A stretch of DNA of 64,000 nucleotides from Talaromyces rugulosus (lineage: Eukaryota > Ascomycota > Eurotiomycetes > Eurotiales > Trichocomaceae), in contig NC_049563.1 of NCBI RefSeq assembly GCF_013368755.1, positions 1,054,001 through 1,118,000 on the forward strand, read 5' to 3'. This document shows, one piece after another, positions 43,755 through 56,361 of this stretch (position 1 is its first letter; every line of letters begins with the position of its first letter). The notes under the pieces were generated by a model. That model was not told the DNA's origin, did not search any database, and saw nothing but the letters and a program-made list of their open reading frames with translations. The position numbers and the translations under genes are program-made.

Positions 43755-45513
43755 ATGTCTTCTCAACGGGTCATCCAGGACTCTGACGACGACGAAATCG
43801 GCGACGATTGCTCTGACGTCGCAACATCAATCGACCCCCTCCAAGATCCATCGCTGCTATATGATGCGCCTTCCACATCCAACGAACGCGCGCGTCCCGC
43901 CGAGCACGGAGCAGAGCTGATACCGACCTCCATTCCAGAGTCCAATCTTCCTCAGGTCGGTTTTGACAAGTATCTGAGATCTGAGTCGTCAATTATAGCT
44001 GGAGATTATGAAGATGAAAGAAGGGTTTCCACCGCAGATGCCGCGCCTGCTGGAGGTAAGGAATGAAACCATCCATCAAGTTCTGTCAATTGACCCTCCC
44101 AAAGCACCCCAACCCAATCGCGAATATTACGATCAGCGCCCGGGCGATATTTTCGTTTATCCGGCGAATTCCAGCTTCGTTGTACCTGATACGCTCCCAT
44201 TGACAGCCGACATGCGACGGCCTGAATCGCAGCAATTGGGACACGTTGAAGCGACAGACGAACATGAACACCCTTCGAAACGGCGAAAGATATCTTTTAC
44301 TCAGGATACACTGCAGGAAAATTTGAGCGGTGGCACGTCAGGGGTAGGCGTATCGTACGATTTTTTTGCATCCATTGACCCCCACAGCCCGTCACAAGCG
44401 GCTACAGAGCTTCGGACTTCCATTGATCTTCCTCGCCAGGCACAACAAGCAGGTAGTGAAGAATTGATCCCTGAAAGATTTGAAACACCCCCGCCTACGG
44501 TGCCACTCTCGGAGGATGTTCTATATGACGAAGACCGAGCAAAAAATGAGCCTCTACCAACGACAATCAATGAATCCAAAGGTGAAATAACATGTGACCA
44601 AGGCCCTGCATTCGAGACGGACAATGAGGTGTTGGGATCCAAAAAGAAAAGAGGACGGCCAAAGAAACAAGCACTTGCCGACAAGACTGAAGACCAAGTT
44701 GAGTTCGTTTCCGATGGCATAATTGCTCCAGTCAACCAACCAAACAAAAAGAAACTCGGTAGACCCAAGAAACAGGACCGCGACACTTCACCTGATGAAC
44801 TTGCGATGGATGAAATGATGAAACACCAGACAGACGATGTACGCGGACAAAAACCTATCTCGAAACCCGACAAGCCGAAGAAGAAGAAAGTGAAGCGCAG
44901 CAAGACAACTTCTGATTTACCAAACACAACCAGCCTACCAAACGACGATCGTGATATGCGATGGATCGATAATTCGCTAGTGATTGACCTGGAAAGCACA
45001 GAGTCCAAGCCAACGGCTGTTGATGAAACTGCCGCTACCTCTATTTCGAAAGAAGAACTTCCCACAAAGAAGGCAACCGGGGATGAGAAATCTACTACGA
45101 ATGATACCAAGGCAGAGCCTAAAAAACGTGGCCGCAAGAAGAAATCAACAGCTGAAGGACCTCCCGCGGCTTACGCCGAGTCTTCGACTGTCCTTCAGGA
45201 CATCTCAAACACGGCCCATCTGTCGACAAAAGACGAACATAACCCCAATGGTGACCAGACAGGCGACTCAAACCCGAATGAGATCAGTGAAACCAAGCGT
45301 CCACAAAAAGGAATGGAAGCCACCGTCCCTACCGCCGAGACACCGACGAAAAGTGAATCTACCGCAGCAAAGGCTGATGGAGAGAATCCTGCTACAATAA
45401 AACAAGCACCAGCAAAACCGAGTCCTATTCTAAACACAGGCAAGGTACCTTACCGTGTAGGGCTGAGCCGACGAGCACGAATCGCGCCGTTGTTAAAAAT
45501 AGTCAGAAAGTAA
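43755..45513 (+). CDS. AT-hook DNA-binding protein
   Basis: Two open frames join best through a 43-nt intron (43956-43998), giving exons 43755-43955 and 43999-45513 and about 571 aa. The intron is short and the junction is the least certain part. The start (MSSQRVIQDSDDDE) lies in a CCATG context. AT-hook cores appear as KKKRGRPKKQ, KKKLGRPKKQ and PKKRGRKKKS, plus a basic PKKKKVKRSK; each GRP/GRK core binds the minor groove of AT DNA. The rest is acidic, Ser/Thr-rich and probably disordered. A C-terminal basic block, PYRVGLSRRARIAPLLKIVR, looks like a short conserved motif. Likely a nuclear chromatin or replication-associated protein; the exact role is unknown. Confidence 0.78.
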
Positions 45514-45850
45514 TGCCGTTTAGCAGAACATAATGTTTGCCTGTTCTAGCTATTTATGAGCCACGATTTCAACAACCTTACGTGTTGATCATATGTATAC
45601 CCTTTGATCTAGTATAATATAAGGAGAACTTGAGCAGATGTTGAGTTCATCGAGCTAATAGTATTGACCTAAAACTGAAGAGACTAATCCTTACTACCAC
45701 TAACATAAAATACTGATAACATCATTGTCGACGAAACGGGATGTTTACACATAAAGAACGAGCCAATGAATATCAAAAGAGGTTTTTTCTTGAACCGTTG
45801 AAAACGGGAAGAGCAGCGGCAAGGCTACAGAGATCCGGATGGTGACAAGC
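45514..45850. other. Convergent 3' spacer
   Basis: AT-rich spacer between the AT-hook and chitin-deacetylase genes; probably 3' UTRs. Confidence 0.45.
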
Positions 45851-46990
45851 TCATTCGGTTCGATAATCCCAGCGATACCAGTTTTCACGCGAGTCATTCA
45901 AGCATTCGCCGACGGTAACGGCTCGATAGCCGGCATCATTGACTCGGCGCAAAATGTGGGCAGTCAGGTTATACACCGTTTGGGCGTGAATATCATGCCC
46001 AATAGCCATGAACGGATGACCTGGTGTCTCTTCTCCTTTCGCCAAGGCTTTGTCGACGATATCCTTTGACTTCTGAATCGTCTCTGGGTCGTCGTTGTTG
46101 TAATCATTTGTGTCAATGTTGAAATATGTGATATGGTAGCCCAGATCGGCCATGTCTTCCATACATTCGACGTTGCAATCTGAGTAAGGAGGCCGCATGT
46201 ATGTAGGAATACCACCGATAATGTTGCGAAGTGCGGCTTCATTCTTGAGTAATTGATCTCGACGTTGACTAGGTGTGATTTTGTTCAAGTCTTGATGTGA
46301 CCAAGTATGACTGGCAATTTGATGGCCACTTTTGTGAATGCGCTGGATCAGAGAGCCCCAGGGAGTGGTGAAGTCGTCAATCTGGCCCTTTCCAGAGTTG
46401 ATACCAGTGATGAAGAACGTGGCCTTGGCAGTGAAGTTATCGAGAACATCAAGGAGGTCGCTAGTATAAATGTTGGGACCATCATCAAAAGTCATTGCAA
46501 AGGTATATGGAGCCTCGCAGGAATAGATTCCTTGGCCGTATGGAACAGACCCAATCCAAGGGCGAGGAATATCGGCCGTCGGAAGACCTTCGGGTGTTTT
46601 GTGGGCATCGCAGAATCCGTAGTCCAACTGGCAATCCGGAGCGAAGCAGTGAGCAGTGGTAGTACCACAGTAGCCTGCGAGACAATCAGTAAATAGCACT
46701 GGGTGAATCTTGTTTGATCGAAGTTATTCACCAGCAGGCGAGCAGCAGAGGCCCTCGTCACAATAGCCTGCATCAGGACCGCAGCGTTCACCAATGCGGA
46801 CCCTGTGAGTAACCGTATGACCATTGTGACTGTTCTCAGCAACACTTCCATCAATTGAGACCCTGTTGGAAGAAGACCCTTTCTCGGAACCTACGAGAGG
46901 GATCCGACCAGTATGGTACGGTAGGAATGGCACGGACACGGCGGCAGTAAGGAAAACGGGGAACAAGGATAGCACGCGAAGAGCAGACAT
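45851..46990 (-). CDS. Secreted chitin deacetylase with N-terminal CBM18
   Basis: Zn-dependent polysaccharide deacetylase (CE4) converting chitin to chitosan at the wall. Two exons, 46990-46732 and 46674-45851, give about 360 aa; the 57-nt intron restores the hevein-type chitin-binding domain RCGPDAGYCDEGLCCSPAG/YCGTTTAHC. A signal peptide (VLSLFPVFLTAAVSVPF) precedes it. The NodB domain has all five motifs: TFDDG (motif 1, catalytic base Asp and metal Asp), SHTWSH (metal histidines), RPPYSDCN, FNIDTNDYNND, and AIGHDIH with the catalytic histidine. Secreted to the cell wall; other CE4 substrates such as galactosaminogalactan cannot be excluded, but CBM18 favours chitin. Confidence 0.92.
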
Positions 46991-49596
46991 GTTTGGAGAG
47001 CTGATGATGAATGCTACAAAAATGGGGATACAAGTGACAAGAGTCTAAGTGAGGCGTTTTTGTAGTCGATGGGTGATCAGGATAGAATACAGAAGAAGAA
47101 GAGGTCAGTGTTGAAATGTTGAAACAACCACCGCAAGGTGGGAAGAGAAGGAAGGAACAGCCAAGCAAGTACACGTTGGGAAGGAGCCATTTTCCATATT
47201 TCTCTCTACACACGAACTCAACCAATACACGACAATAACCAGATCAACAAACCCCATCGCCTTCTTAGCTACTTTTCGATGCAAAAACACCCCTTCGCCT
47301 AGACGTTAATCTAGAACGGTAGTTAGTATACTTCATCGACAAGCAGTTGACGGGGACACTTATAAAAAATAGCATGGCCGCCCCCCCCAAGAGAAGGACG
47401 GCGGTTCTCTACCACAGTCATCTTATCTTGCTCTTGTTCTCTTGTCTCGCAGTCCCAAGGTCAGAATTCGACCCTCCATGAGCTACCTTTTGGATGATTG
47501 ACAGAGCTGCTCTCGGTCTAGGGAAAACGACCAATTCTTTTCACTGAACATGCTATTTGGCTGTCAACCAACCTTTTCACTAAACGCCCAGCGATGAACA
47601 AACGAGAACAACTGCCAGTCTAGCCAAGCCTAGGCTTTGATCCTCACTCGAGAGAGGCCCCATTCTAGCAATGTGTTCAGGTCCGAACGGGTATCACAGA
47701 CACGAAAAATGAGAGCTAATGATTGATCAGGCACCACATGGAGCGGCCCCTAAGAGCAAAGAATTGCGTCTTCGGTCCCAAAGAGCAACCCGAAATATCC
47801 AAAATAAGTTGGCGCCAATAGAATGATAGAAATCCGTACTCTTGGTATGCGAAGAAAAGGAGTTCACACGAGCTAAAAAATGAAAGTGGTCAGAGAACGA
47901 ACTCCACAAGAACCCACAAGAAGACCTTGCGAGCTTATATCCTGCCGGCGGTTTCTATTCAAACTCTCAACCCCAGTTGTACCCCTTGCCTCGACCGTTC
48001 ATCTTCCGTGTTTTGCAAATGGTCATCAAATATCGGCATGGCTGAACACCCTCGATCTTCCAGACCCCGACGGACGGGAAATATTACTCTCTTGTGTGTA
48101 ATACAGCATTCTCAGAGACTAGTCTTTGTTTCCTCTCCAAAAGCCGAAGGCGACTGGAGGGCATGAGATTAGGCGAACAAAGGACATCCAGAAAAAACCG
48201 CCAATTGAGAAAATTATGGGAAGGGGGTGAGCCCAAACCACATGGGTGTCGGCGCCCGTCAATCGATTCGTAAGCTTGACTTGCGAAGAGACGGTTAACG
48301 CGGCGGATCAGAATCTTCAGGTGAAGCTCAATCAATGGCTTGCGCCGTGATTAGGGGGTGATTAGCGAGCTGACATCGTCAAATGTCTGTGTTGAGAGGC
48401 CAGGTTGGAGAGAAGGGGCAGAATTTCCAATATTCCGGGTTATAGAACACGTTCAGAATGGTAGAAGTGTATTGAAGGCAAGCAATGTGCGACCGGAACA
48501 GACAACAGGCCAAAAAGCAGAGCATTAAGCAAAGCAAGTGGAGCTAGGACTTCCTTGAGATACCCGAACCTCGCTACAAGAAATGGTCTCACACAAGTTG
48601 GGCTTGAGAAAGAACAGTTCCTGATTCCGACGAGTGGATCCGGTCACCCAGAAGATAATCCCTACTGTCGGTAGGCATATCAAGAGACTGTTGTGCTCAT
48701 CGCCATCTTGCCAGCACTTCGTCCACCTTCCAAAGACCGACCCAAAAAGGAGATGGCCCGACGTGTCCCACCAACCCTCTCCCGGTTACTCTCAACAGTT
48801 TCGCATAAACACACATTCCATCATGATCCAGTTTATATCCAGCATCGGGAGACCGACACGTGCCCCTTTTGGGGACTTGAAAACGTATGGTAACAACCTT
48901 CTTTGATTTTTTCTGGACGGGGTGCCGAGTTTCTTTGACTCATTCTAACCGTGAGGTTCCGAATTGGCTAGTCGAAAGCTCGATAAACAAGACCGCGAAA
49001 CTAGAGACCGACTAAGTTCTTAGGGTTAAGTTCCAATCTCTACCCACCTTGAAGTCCTGGCTCGCATATCTGACAACAAGCGTAATGGAGACCAGGGTGG
49101 CGTCAAGGGGCATTGAAAGCATGAGATAAAGATCGGGAAACTATATGGAGAACGAGTCTGTACAAAATGCCATTTCTGGCAAAGAGAGTGGTGGAAGACG
49201 AGGGTGAAACGACAGAACCAGTGACCGAAAGACGGCCATAAGCGTGGTAACTCGGACCCGATAAACGACCGTATCGACAAAGGGTACTCAGTTGACCAGG
49301 GGGGAAAAGTTGAATGATACCGGCTGCGAGAACGCCACTTCGCGAAGGTCTGCAGGTTACCTGAGGGTTGGTAAGAAGGCAAGAAAGAGTCGGCGCAATC
49401 GTTGGGTGAACGATGCGCGCGCGACGTGACCGGGCAACGCGTGATCACGTGCTAATTTTGCTTACTAAAACACCATGCGATTTCTGGAATGACCTTCGGT
49501 CTTCAGCGCCACAAAGCAAAATGGCATTCGCCGCTTTTCTATATTAAAGAGCAATTTGGTATGCCTTGATTGCATTCGTCATGCAAGCTGATCGAC
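46991..49596. other. 2.6-kb gene-free region
   Basis: Between the divergent chitin-deacetylase and rtp1 genes. Open frames are short or, like the 140-codon one at 49026-49448 (minus), lack family features. Not especially AT-rich and no repeat is obvious. It may hold a long promoter/5' leader for the deacetylase or a non-coding transcript. CACGTG occurs near 49445, close to rtp1. Confidence 0.5.
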
Positions 49597-52500
49597 ATGC
49601 ATGAGCACATACAGCTTCAGACGGCAATCGATGCGGCCAACAGTTTCTTACATCCTGTTTTAGATCGAGGCACGTAAATTAAAATTCCTTGTAGACACTG
49701 GCGTGGCGCTGACTTTTCTGAAAGATGAACTTCACAAAGAACGTGGAAAGTCTCTTGTTGAGATTCTAAGTCGAGATTCGTCCACATCCTCAACAAGGGA
49801 TGAAGCCCAAATTCGCCTATCGGTTATAGAGCAGGCGCTCCAATGTCTGCAGGACATTCATGAGGCCTACGCCTCCCCAGTAAATTCTGAGAGCCTCATT
49901 TTGCAGGCTCCAGAAGATGCTCGCGAGGATGCTAGGAGACGCCGAGCCCTGAATACACTTTTGGATCTAATTTCCATAGAGGGCGTCTACCCTTCCCTGT
50001 CTACTGGTGTTGGAATACCATTAGAGAAAAGGGTACTCACAACCCTACCTGCTGGTGTTATTACAAAACAAGTGCCGGAAGCTGCAGAACACAATCTACA
50101 AAATGAAGCTATTTTACGGCGAATTTTATCAACACTCATCAGCATTGTGTTGGATGATCGCGAGGGGATACAAATGATCGTTCAAGGGCGTATCTTGAGC
50201 GATATCATTAGTGGCACCGCAGAATTAGCTTTCAACGCTCGTGTTGCGTCTGAAGAAGAGAAGAAAGACTTTCAAGAAAAATTCGAAAGAATAATTGCCC
50301 AGTAATGACTACGTTTCCCAGCACCTAATGCGCGATTGCTAAAACAGCTTACAGATCGCCTACATCGGCTATACTGCCAACATTATCAAGCTTCCTGCGA
50401 CCGGAAGCTGCGTCGTGGTTTAAATCGGTTATATCAGCTCGCATATCGCAGATTCCTCTACGAGAAGATGGAGTCATACACACGATATGGTTTCTTGCTT
50501 CCCAATTCGCCCCTGCTCTAGGAGAAGGTGTTTCAGAACAGTCGTCCGAAGGACCGCCGATCACCGTTCAAGCAATCATGCAAATCTCAAAACTACTTTC
50601 AGCTGTCCCACAAGGCATGGAAGCAACAGCTTACTTCCAGAATATCGCGCCAAAACTCCTAACCTTGGTCGATTGTGAAGACGCCGATCTGAAGCGCACT
50701 GCGGCGTACGTGATTGGAAGTGGAATTCTTGGTAAGAGGGCATACGGTGCGCCTGGTACCATAGGTCATTCGATTTTTATTGAGCCTTTGTTCAAGGCTA
50801 TAATAGCTACTATCGACGATGGTGCCAGGAAATGGCTTAGATCATTCAGTCCCACGGCCCAGGACACGGCAAACGCAAGTTTTAAGCATCCATCACCAGG
50901 TGTACTAGTTGAGGACGTAACACTGCTTCTAGCCCTGGAAAGACTATGCACAATTACCCTACAACATCCAAATCCTGGACTTGTGAAAAGACTAGTTCAG
51001 CCCATACTGCTTCCTCTCTGGGGCTTAGCATGCCATGCTCAAGCCCAGGACAATACGACCTGGTATGAAAAGGCTTGGGCACTGTTGCAAACTTATTTCA
51101 GTCTATCGCCTGGCTTTGGGCCTTTTCAAAAGCTGGTTGACAATCTTCTCTGGGACGGAGGTATAAATTGGACATTTAAGAATCACCAAGACCACGGTGT
51201 CTCGCTCATCGCACGGTCTGAATCGGACTTTAATCTGATTCAGTTGATGGATAAATTGGATATTCGCACACAAAACTTTATAAAACTACTAAGCAGTGAT
51301 CCCCAGAGTGAAGATCGAACAGGAGACATATTCCTGTATGTTAGCCAGAAATGGCTGCTCGAGCCCTCGGAACAACCCCTCACCCTTTCACTATCAGAAT
51401 CAAACACTCAAACAAGCACTATAATCGCAAAGCTTGTTAGCACCAAAATAGCCGAACGGCTTCTTGACGAGTTCAGAGACACTCTATCGAGGAATCCGCT
51501 ACGAGTCCTAGAGCTTGCACAGCAGTTAATACAAAGTGAATTGGTGGCCATGGATGAGACGGAACGGAGCCGCATCAGACGCCAAAGTGGAAAAGCATCG
51601 TTGGAGTCACTATCCCACATAGCAAGACCAGATTCAAATGAACCAGGGTTAGAAGATGATCAAAAGAACTCCATAGAGGTCCTTTCCGCTACCTTTAGCT
51701 TGCTATCGACCATCTTGGCTTCTCCGGAATTTTCAATGTCACCAACAATTCTCCCAACTCTCGAAAACATCAAGACACAGCTTGAGCGCTTATTACCTGG
51801 TCTTCCTGCGTCTCTCCATCAAGGTGGTCATACAGTCGCTATGCTTTTGGAAATTCAGATCGCTTCCCCTCAGGAAACTGCAGAGTCCAAGTCGTCGATA
51901 TCCTCACATCTCACAGATTTTGAAAGGCACCGCCAGGCTTTGCAGAGTATCTCGTCATCTGTACCTCCTGTACAGGCCGAAGGACTCTCACTATTATCGA
52001 AACTAATCACTAAATCTTCCCCCATCCTCGATATACCATCCACTCTAACTCTCCTACTCTCGCTCATTACAGAACAAGACCAGGAGGCTTCTGCCAACGA
52101 GAGTTTTGTTTACTTGAACGCCATCAAGCTCGTGGGAATGCTTGCATCAGGCCATCCTCGCACAGTCGTGAAAACTCTCGTGGAACGATATGCTGATAGG
52201 AATGAAGAGAGAACACTCGATCAACGACTACGGGTCGGCGAATCGTTGCTCAGCACAGTGGAAGATCTTGGCGAAGCTTTAACAGGCGAGACTGCACAAA
52301 TCATTGGAGATGGGATGATTGGCGTCGCAGGCCGGCGTGGACACAAACCCCAAACACATCAAGCTCGAAAGAAGCAGATGGAAGAGGCCAAAAAGGCAAA
52401 GGAGCGCAAGGCACAAGAAAATTCCATCAAGTTGCCGGCCGGATGGAGCGTCACTTCTCCTGCTTTGTCCAATCCAGAGCCTGAGCCTGAGCCTGAGCCT

Positions 52501-53187
52501 GAGCCATTTTATGAAGATGATGATTCGGATGCTGAAACGCCAGAGCAAGCAGCCTTATCAGCCAACATCCTGGCTGCCTGGGCTGCTGGCTCTCCATCAG
52601 ACACGGAACCAGAGGACATTCGTGTACGAGCATCGGCAATGTCCATTCTCGCAAGCGCCATTCAGACAAACCTAGCCGGCCTAGGTCTCTCGCTTGCATC
52701 TTCCGCCGTTGATCTTGCTTTGTCTACCTTGACACTAGAGCCTGGCCCTGAAAGCGCAATCCTCCGTCGCGCTAGTGCGATTGTCTTGCTTGATATTGTA
52801 AAAGTCATGGACTCGGAGCGCGAAAGTGGTTCGAAGCGAATAGGCTTCGGGTTCTCACTGACATCAGAAGGCTCCGAAAGCATTGGTGATCAATCTCGCC
52901 GTCCGGCGAGTATCGGCAGCATTCCGAAAATCTTACAGTCGTTGTCTTTTGTCGAAAGCCGCGAGACCGATAGTATTGTTCGTGGTCACGTTCGCACTCT
53001 GGTTGAGAATCTGGAGACATGGATGGAAAAGTCTCTGCTATGGGGCATCAGGGCGCAGTCGGTGTTTGATGGCTCGTCGTCTGACGAACCTAGGCTTGAA
53101 TTGGGAGATCGCATTGCGGGCTTGTATCTGGATCCTCTGGCTGGGCGGGATTCTCAGAACAGACCACGAATTGAGGAGATTGAATAG
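49597..53187 (+). CDS. rtp1: RNA polymerase II assembly factor Rtp1 (TANGO6 family)
   Basis: HEAT-like protein needed for assembly and nuclear import of RNA polymerase II. The best model has exons 49597-49673, 49771-50301 and 50355-53187, about 1146 aa. The 53-nt intron at 50302-50354 is secure (restores IIAQSPTSAILPTL). The first intron (97 nt, donor GTAAAT) is uncertain: the frame also stays open from 49664 and a different first exon is possible. The C-terminus has the RTP1_C1/C2-type blocks, RRGHKPQTHQARKKQ, and LRRASAIVLLDIVKVM with VRGHVRTLVENLETW. A run of Glu-Pro repeats (EPEPEPEPEP) lies near residue 905, encoded by a hexanucleotide repeat at about 52480-52505. Confidence 0.83.
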
Positions 53188-53576
53188 GATGTTGGTAGAA
53201 TCTCTGAAAATTAAAAGTCTAGACCAAATGGTACTTGAAAGTTACTCCAGCGTTTTCTACTCGTTCAAAGGGTACATTGTAGTCTTGACTTTTACGGCTG
53301 TAGAACTACGAAGGGAAAGGACGGTTGGGAGTGAGTCTAGGGGGTTAATATGTTCTGGAAAATGGAAGAAAATTGAAACATTTATAATATTACCTGTTTT
53401 TTTGGCTGCTCGGTGTACATTTTAAAGGTAAAAAAAAACATGTTAAATACACAGTTCTGAAGTGAAGTGAAAGCTTGCGAAAAAGATTCATGAAAAAAGG
53501 GTGCACACCTTATTAAGAAGTCTCTGGTATGACTTGGGTGTTTGATCGCATTGGCAATCATGACATAGAAGAGTTG
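53188..53576. other. Convergent 3' spacer
   Basis: Between the stops of rtp1 and dbr1. It has A/T homopolymers (53395-53440). No gene. Confidence 0.5.
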
Positions 53577-55915
53577 TTAAGAGAACTGACGAGGAGAGCC
53601 GCCGTTATAACCTCCGCGTCGTTTACCACCACCTCGACCAGATTGGTTGTGGCGTCCGTGACGGGGAATACGGTAGCGGTTGTTCCCATGGAAATTCCGC
53701 GCAGCTCGAGGCACGAGGGCACGACGCCGTTCTTGTTCCTCAGGAGTCAGGTGAAACTTGTTCTCAATGCCAACAAGCTCACAGAATGCTGCCGTTTGGT
53801 TGTTGTTGTACTCTGGTGGCATGTCTGTGGTGTTGATTGAGACTGCTGGATCGTAAACCGGGGCTGTGATCTCGAAATTTTGTGGCACCTCCATTCTACC
53901 CTTGTCCACGATGTTTTCTTGTACCCAAGCCTCTTCGGCGAGGATCTTAGGCTTGTAAACCTCATCGCCCAGGTCAGGGGAGATTTGGAAACCAGGGTCG
54001 CCGAGCGCCAGCGAATCTGCAAAGACACGAGTAATTGCAAGCCACTCCTTGTCGTATTGAAGAGTATACGGACCCTGCGCATCACCTTCTTCCGAGGCTG
54101 GGGCTATTTCAAAAAGCTCGAGGTACTCACTGCACGCAAACTCGCTTTTGCACTTGCCCAATGCTAAAAACTCAGTGGTTTTATTCGAGATTTCGTCGGG
54201 CAGAGGGCCGTACGAAGCTGATTGTTGACGCTGGCGCTTGAACCCTTCAGGGAGCTGCTCTCGCAGGTCACCAGATACCTCATTTTCGTCACGGCTAGGC
54301 TCAGCTTGGTCGGTGTTATTTTGGATATGGACTATGTTTTTTTTAACCTCTATGTTTGCACCGCCTTCTGAGCCGCTATCAAGATCGAGGTCAACCTCGT
54401 CCGTGTTTTTGATAGCAGCTTTGCCCTTCTCGGCTTCAGTCTCGGGGGTGTTGGCACTCGAATTTTCGTCATCGAGGTCAATCTCGTCCGTGTTTTTGAT
54501 AGCAGCTTTACCCTTCTCGGCTTCAGTCTCGGGGGTGTTGGCACTCGAATTATCGTCATCGAGGTCAAGATCGATTTCATCGGCGTTCTTGACAGCACTC
54601 TTCGTTTCCTCGGCCTTTTGGACATTGGTAACTTTTCTGTCTAGATCGCCAGGTTTAATCTTTCTCCATGTTTGAGAGAAATCCGCATCCAGTGAATAGG
54701 TCTCTCCCGGACGAGGTGCGTTCTCAAGGAATTTCTTTGCATCCAAGGCATCTTGCTCAGCTGCAACCTTTGAGAATTGGCCCCAGGCTAAATGGGCTTC
54801 TGCCGTGCTTTTTGGGGGTACGAATCCCTTGATTTGCGTCAAAAAAGGTGCAGGAGGACTCTTCTTTTTTGCTAGAGGCACTCCTCCTATTTTGTGGTCT
54901 TTGTCATTGGTCCCGTTTGCCACGTCAGATGGAATAGAAACGATCGCTCCGTCAAGGCCATGTGGGGATGATGTCTGAAGACGTTTGTTTGTAGTCCCCG
55001 TTGATTGGCCATTTGTTTGGTAGACGTATTCACCATGTGGGATAGTTGCGGAATACCTGACATGCAGATGAGCTGAGAACCAGTAGCGTGGGCGCAGTCT
55101 ATCCAGTATCTTTTTGGCAGCGAAGTTTCCCAGTTTGCCGGACTCTGAATCCTCTCGAAAACCGCGCTTGATTCTGAAAAGGCGATTGTAGTCTCCAAAC
55201 TTCTCCACTTCTCGTGGCCAGTCATGCGAAAGGCCTACATCGACCTGTGTTCGAACCTGCAAGAGCTTTCGTGCGTCGATTTCTCGAACGTGATAGATGG
55301 ATTTCACATCGTCGGAGTTATACGGGAGACGTTCAAAATGTGGCTTTCTATAGTCGTAGCCTTTCCAAATCCCGGAAAGTCCAGCAATACGTAATGGCCC
55401 AAATCGAAGCACGTTGGCGGCGCCCACGTAGTAGATGTTGGGAGCTACCCAACCGCCATAGTAGAGCTCTCGCAGGTAGTTGCTAGCTTCGTGATTTCCG
55501 CCGATGAACAAGGTGAGATATGGTGCAACACGCTTGCCACTGTAATACTCGTGGAAGTCTCCGATTTCTCGGTACTTGATAGGCACTGACATTCCAGTCA
55601 AGTCATTTGCATTCCGAACCGACTAGGGAAGTTAGTAAATGAATCGATGAATAGATTTGAGATAGAACTCGATGAAAGAATAACTGAGGCGTACCTGGAA
55701 ATCGCCACCAATGATGAGCAAGTCCACGCTATCCCATCCTTTGGAGGCGGCAGTTTCGGCAACTTTGGCATATATGTCATGCAATTTCCCATGGCCCTTG
55801 ATCTTGGTTAGCTGTATTGTTCTTGAATTTGAAATTTTGGGGTTTTGCTTACGCAGCCTTCTAGAGCGACTCGCAATCCAGGTTTAGCAGTGTCGTGGAT
55901 TTCTTCTTGAGACAT
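53577..55915 (-). CDS. dbr1: Lariat RNA debranching enzyme Dbr1
   Basis: Hydrolyses the 2'-5' branch of excised intron lariats in the nucleus. Three exons, 55915-55853, 55796-55695 and 55622-53577, give about 736 aa. The metallophosphoesterase residues are seen as VALEGCGHGKLHDIY, LLIIGGDFQSVRN, IGGNHEASNYL, VGLSHDWPR and WFSAHLHV, in order, with the family's recognition loop text GLSGIWKGYDYRKPHFE. The C-terminal half carries an acidic tandem repeat (KNTDEIDLD, NSSANTPETEAEKGKAAI) and then the conserved C-terminal DBR1 domain (YDKEWLAITRVF), ending in a Gly/Arg-rich tail (GRGGGKRRGGYNGG). It is longer than yeast Dbr1 (405 aa) mainly because of the acidic and RG regions. Confidence 0.93.
54396..54590 (-). 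repeat. 87-bp coding tandem repeat in dbr1
   Basis: Two near-identical 87-bp units (starting at 54396 and 54483) and a partial, more diverged third encode a 29-residue acidic unit ending NSSANTPETEAEKGKAAIKN. Frame is preserved. Confidence 0.8.
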
Positions 55916-56361
55916 GTTTGAGATGCGTCGAGACGCTGATAATGATGGGTTTGATGTTTGTGAATGAAGAGTGCAGTAGATAAAATGAGGTCTGAAGACA
56001 AGACAAGGCCTATTAAAAACCGATAAATGCCTGTGCAGAACTCGACTCGTGATATCAGTGATCCTCGACAGCTTGACAAGTAGTGAGGTGAGAGTGAATT
56101 AAATGAATGAAATGGGTGAAATAGGATGAGGAAATGACCGATTTGATGCCAAGATGAAACCTGTGAAATAAAATGAAAAGGCAGGCGATAATGAGGTGTT
56201 GAGTGTCAGGCTCCAGCGAGGTTGAAGAGAGGGAAAGGAGCGGTGCGGCGTAAACGAAGCACTTTATTATTTCTTCCCGGCAACCACCACCCAGTTTATT
56301 GTTCCTGATTGACAACGCCGACAACTGATCCACCGCGCACCGCGGTCTTTGTGCCTTTGTG
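55916..56361. promoter_or_regulatory. Bidirectional promoter, dbr1 / RNase P-MRP subunit
   Basis: 446 bp between divergent starts of two RNA-processing genes. Co-regulation is possible; no specific site is certain. Confidence 0.45.

Noticed and set aside
49014..49030. TTAGGGTTA telomere-like text
   Set aside because: A single unit and a half is expected by chance and is not an array.
49026..49448. 140-codon minus-strand open frame
   Set aside because: No domain, poor composition (Ser/Trp/Arg mix typical of a shadow frame) and no conserved motif.
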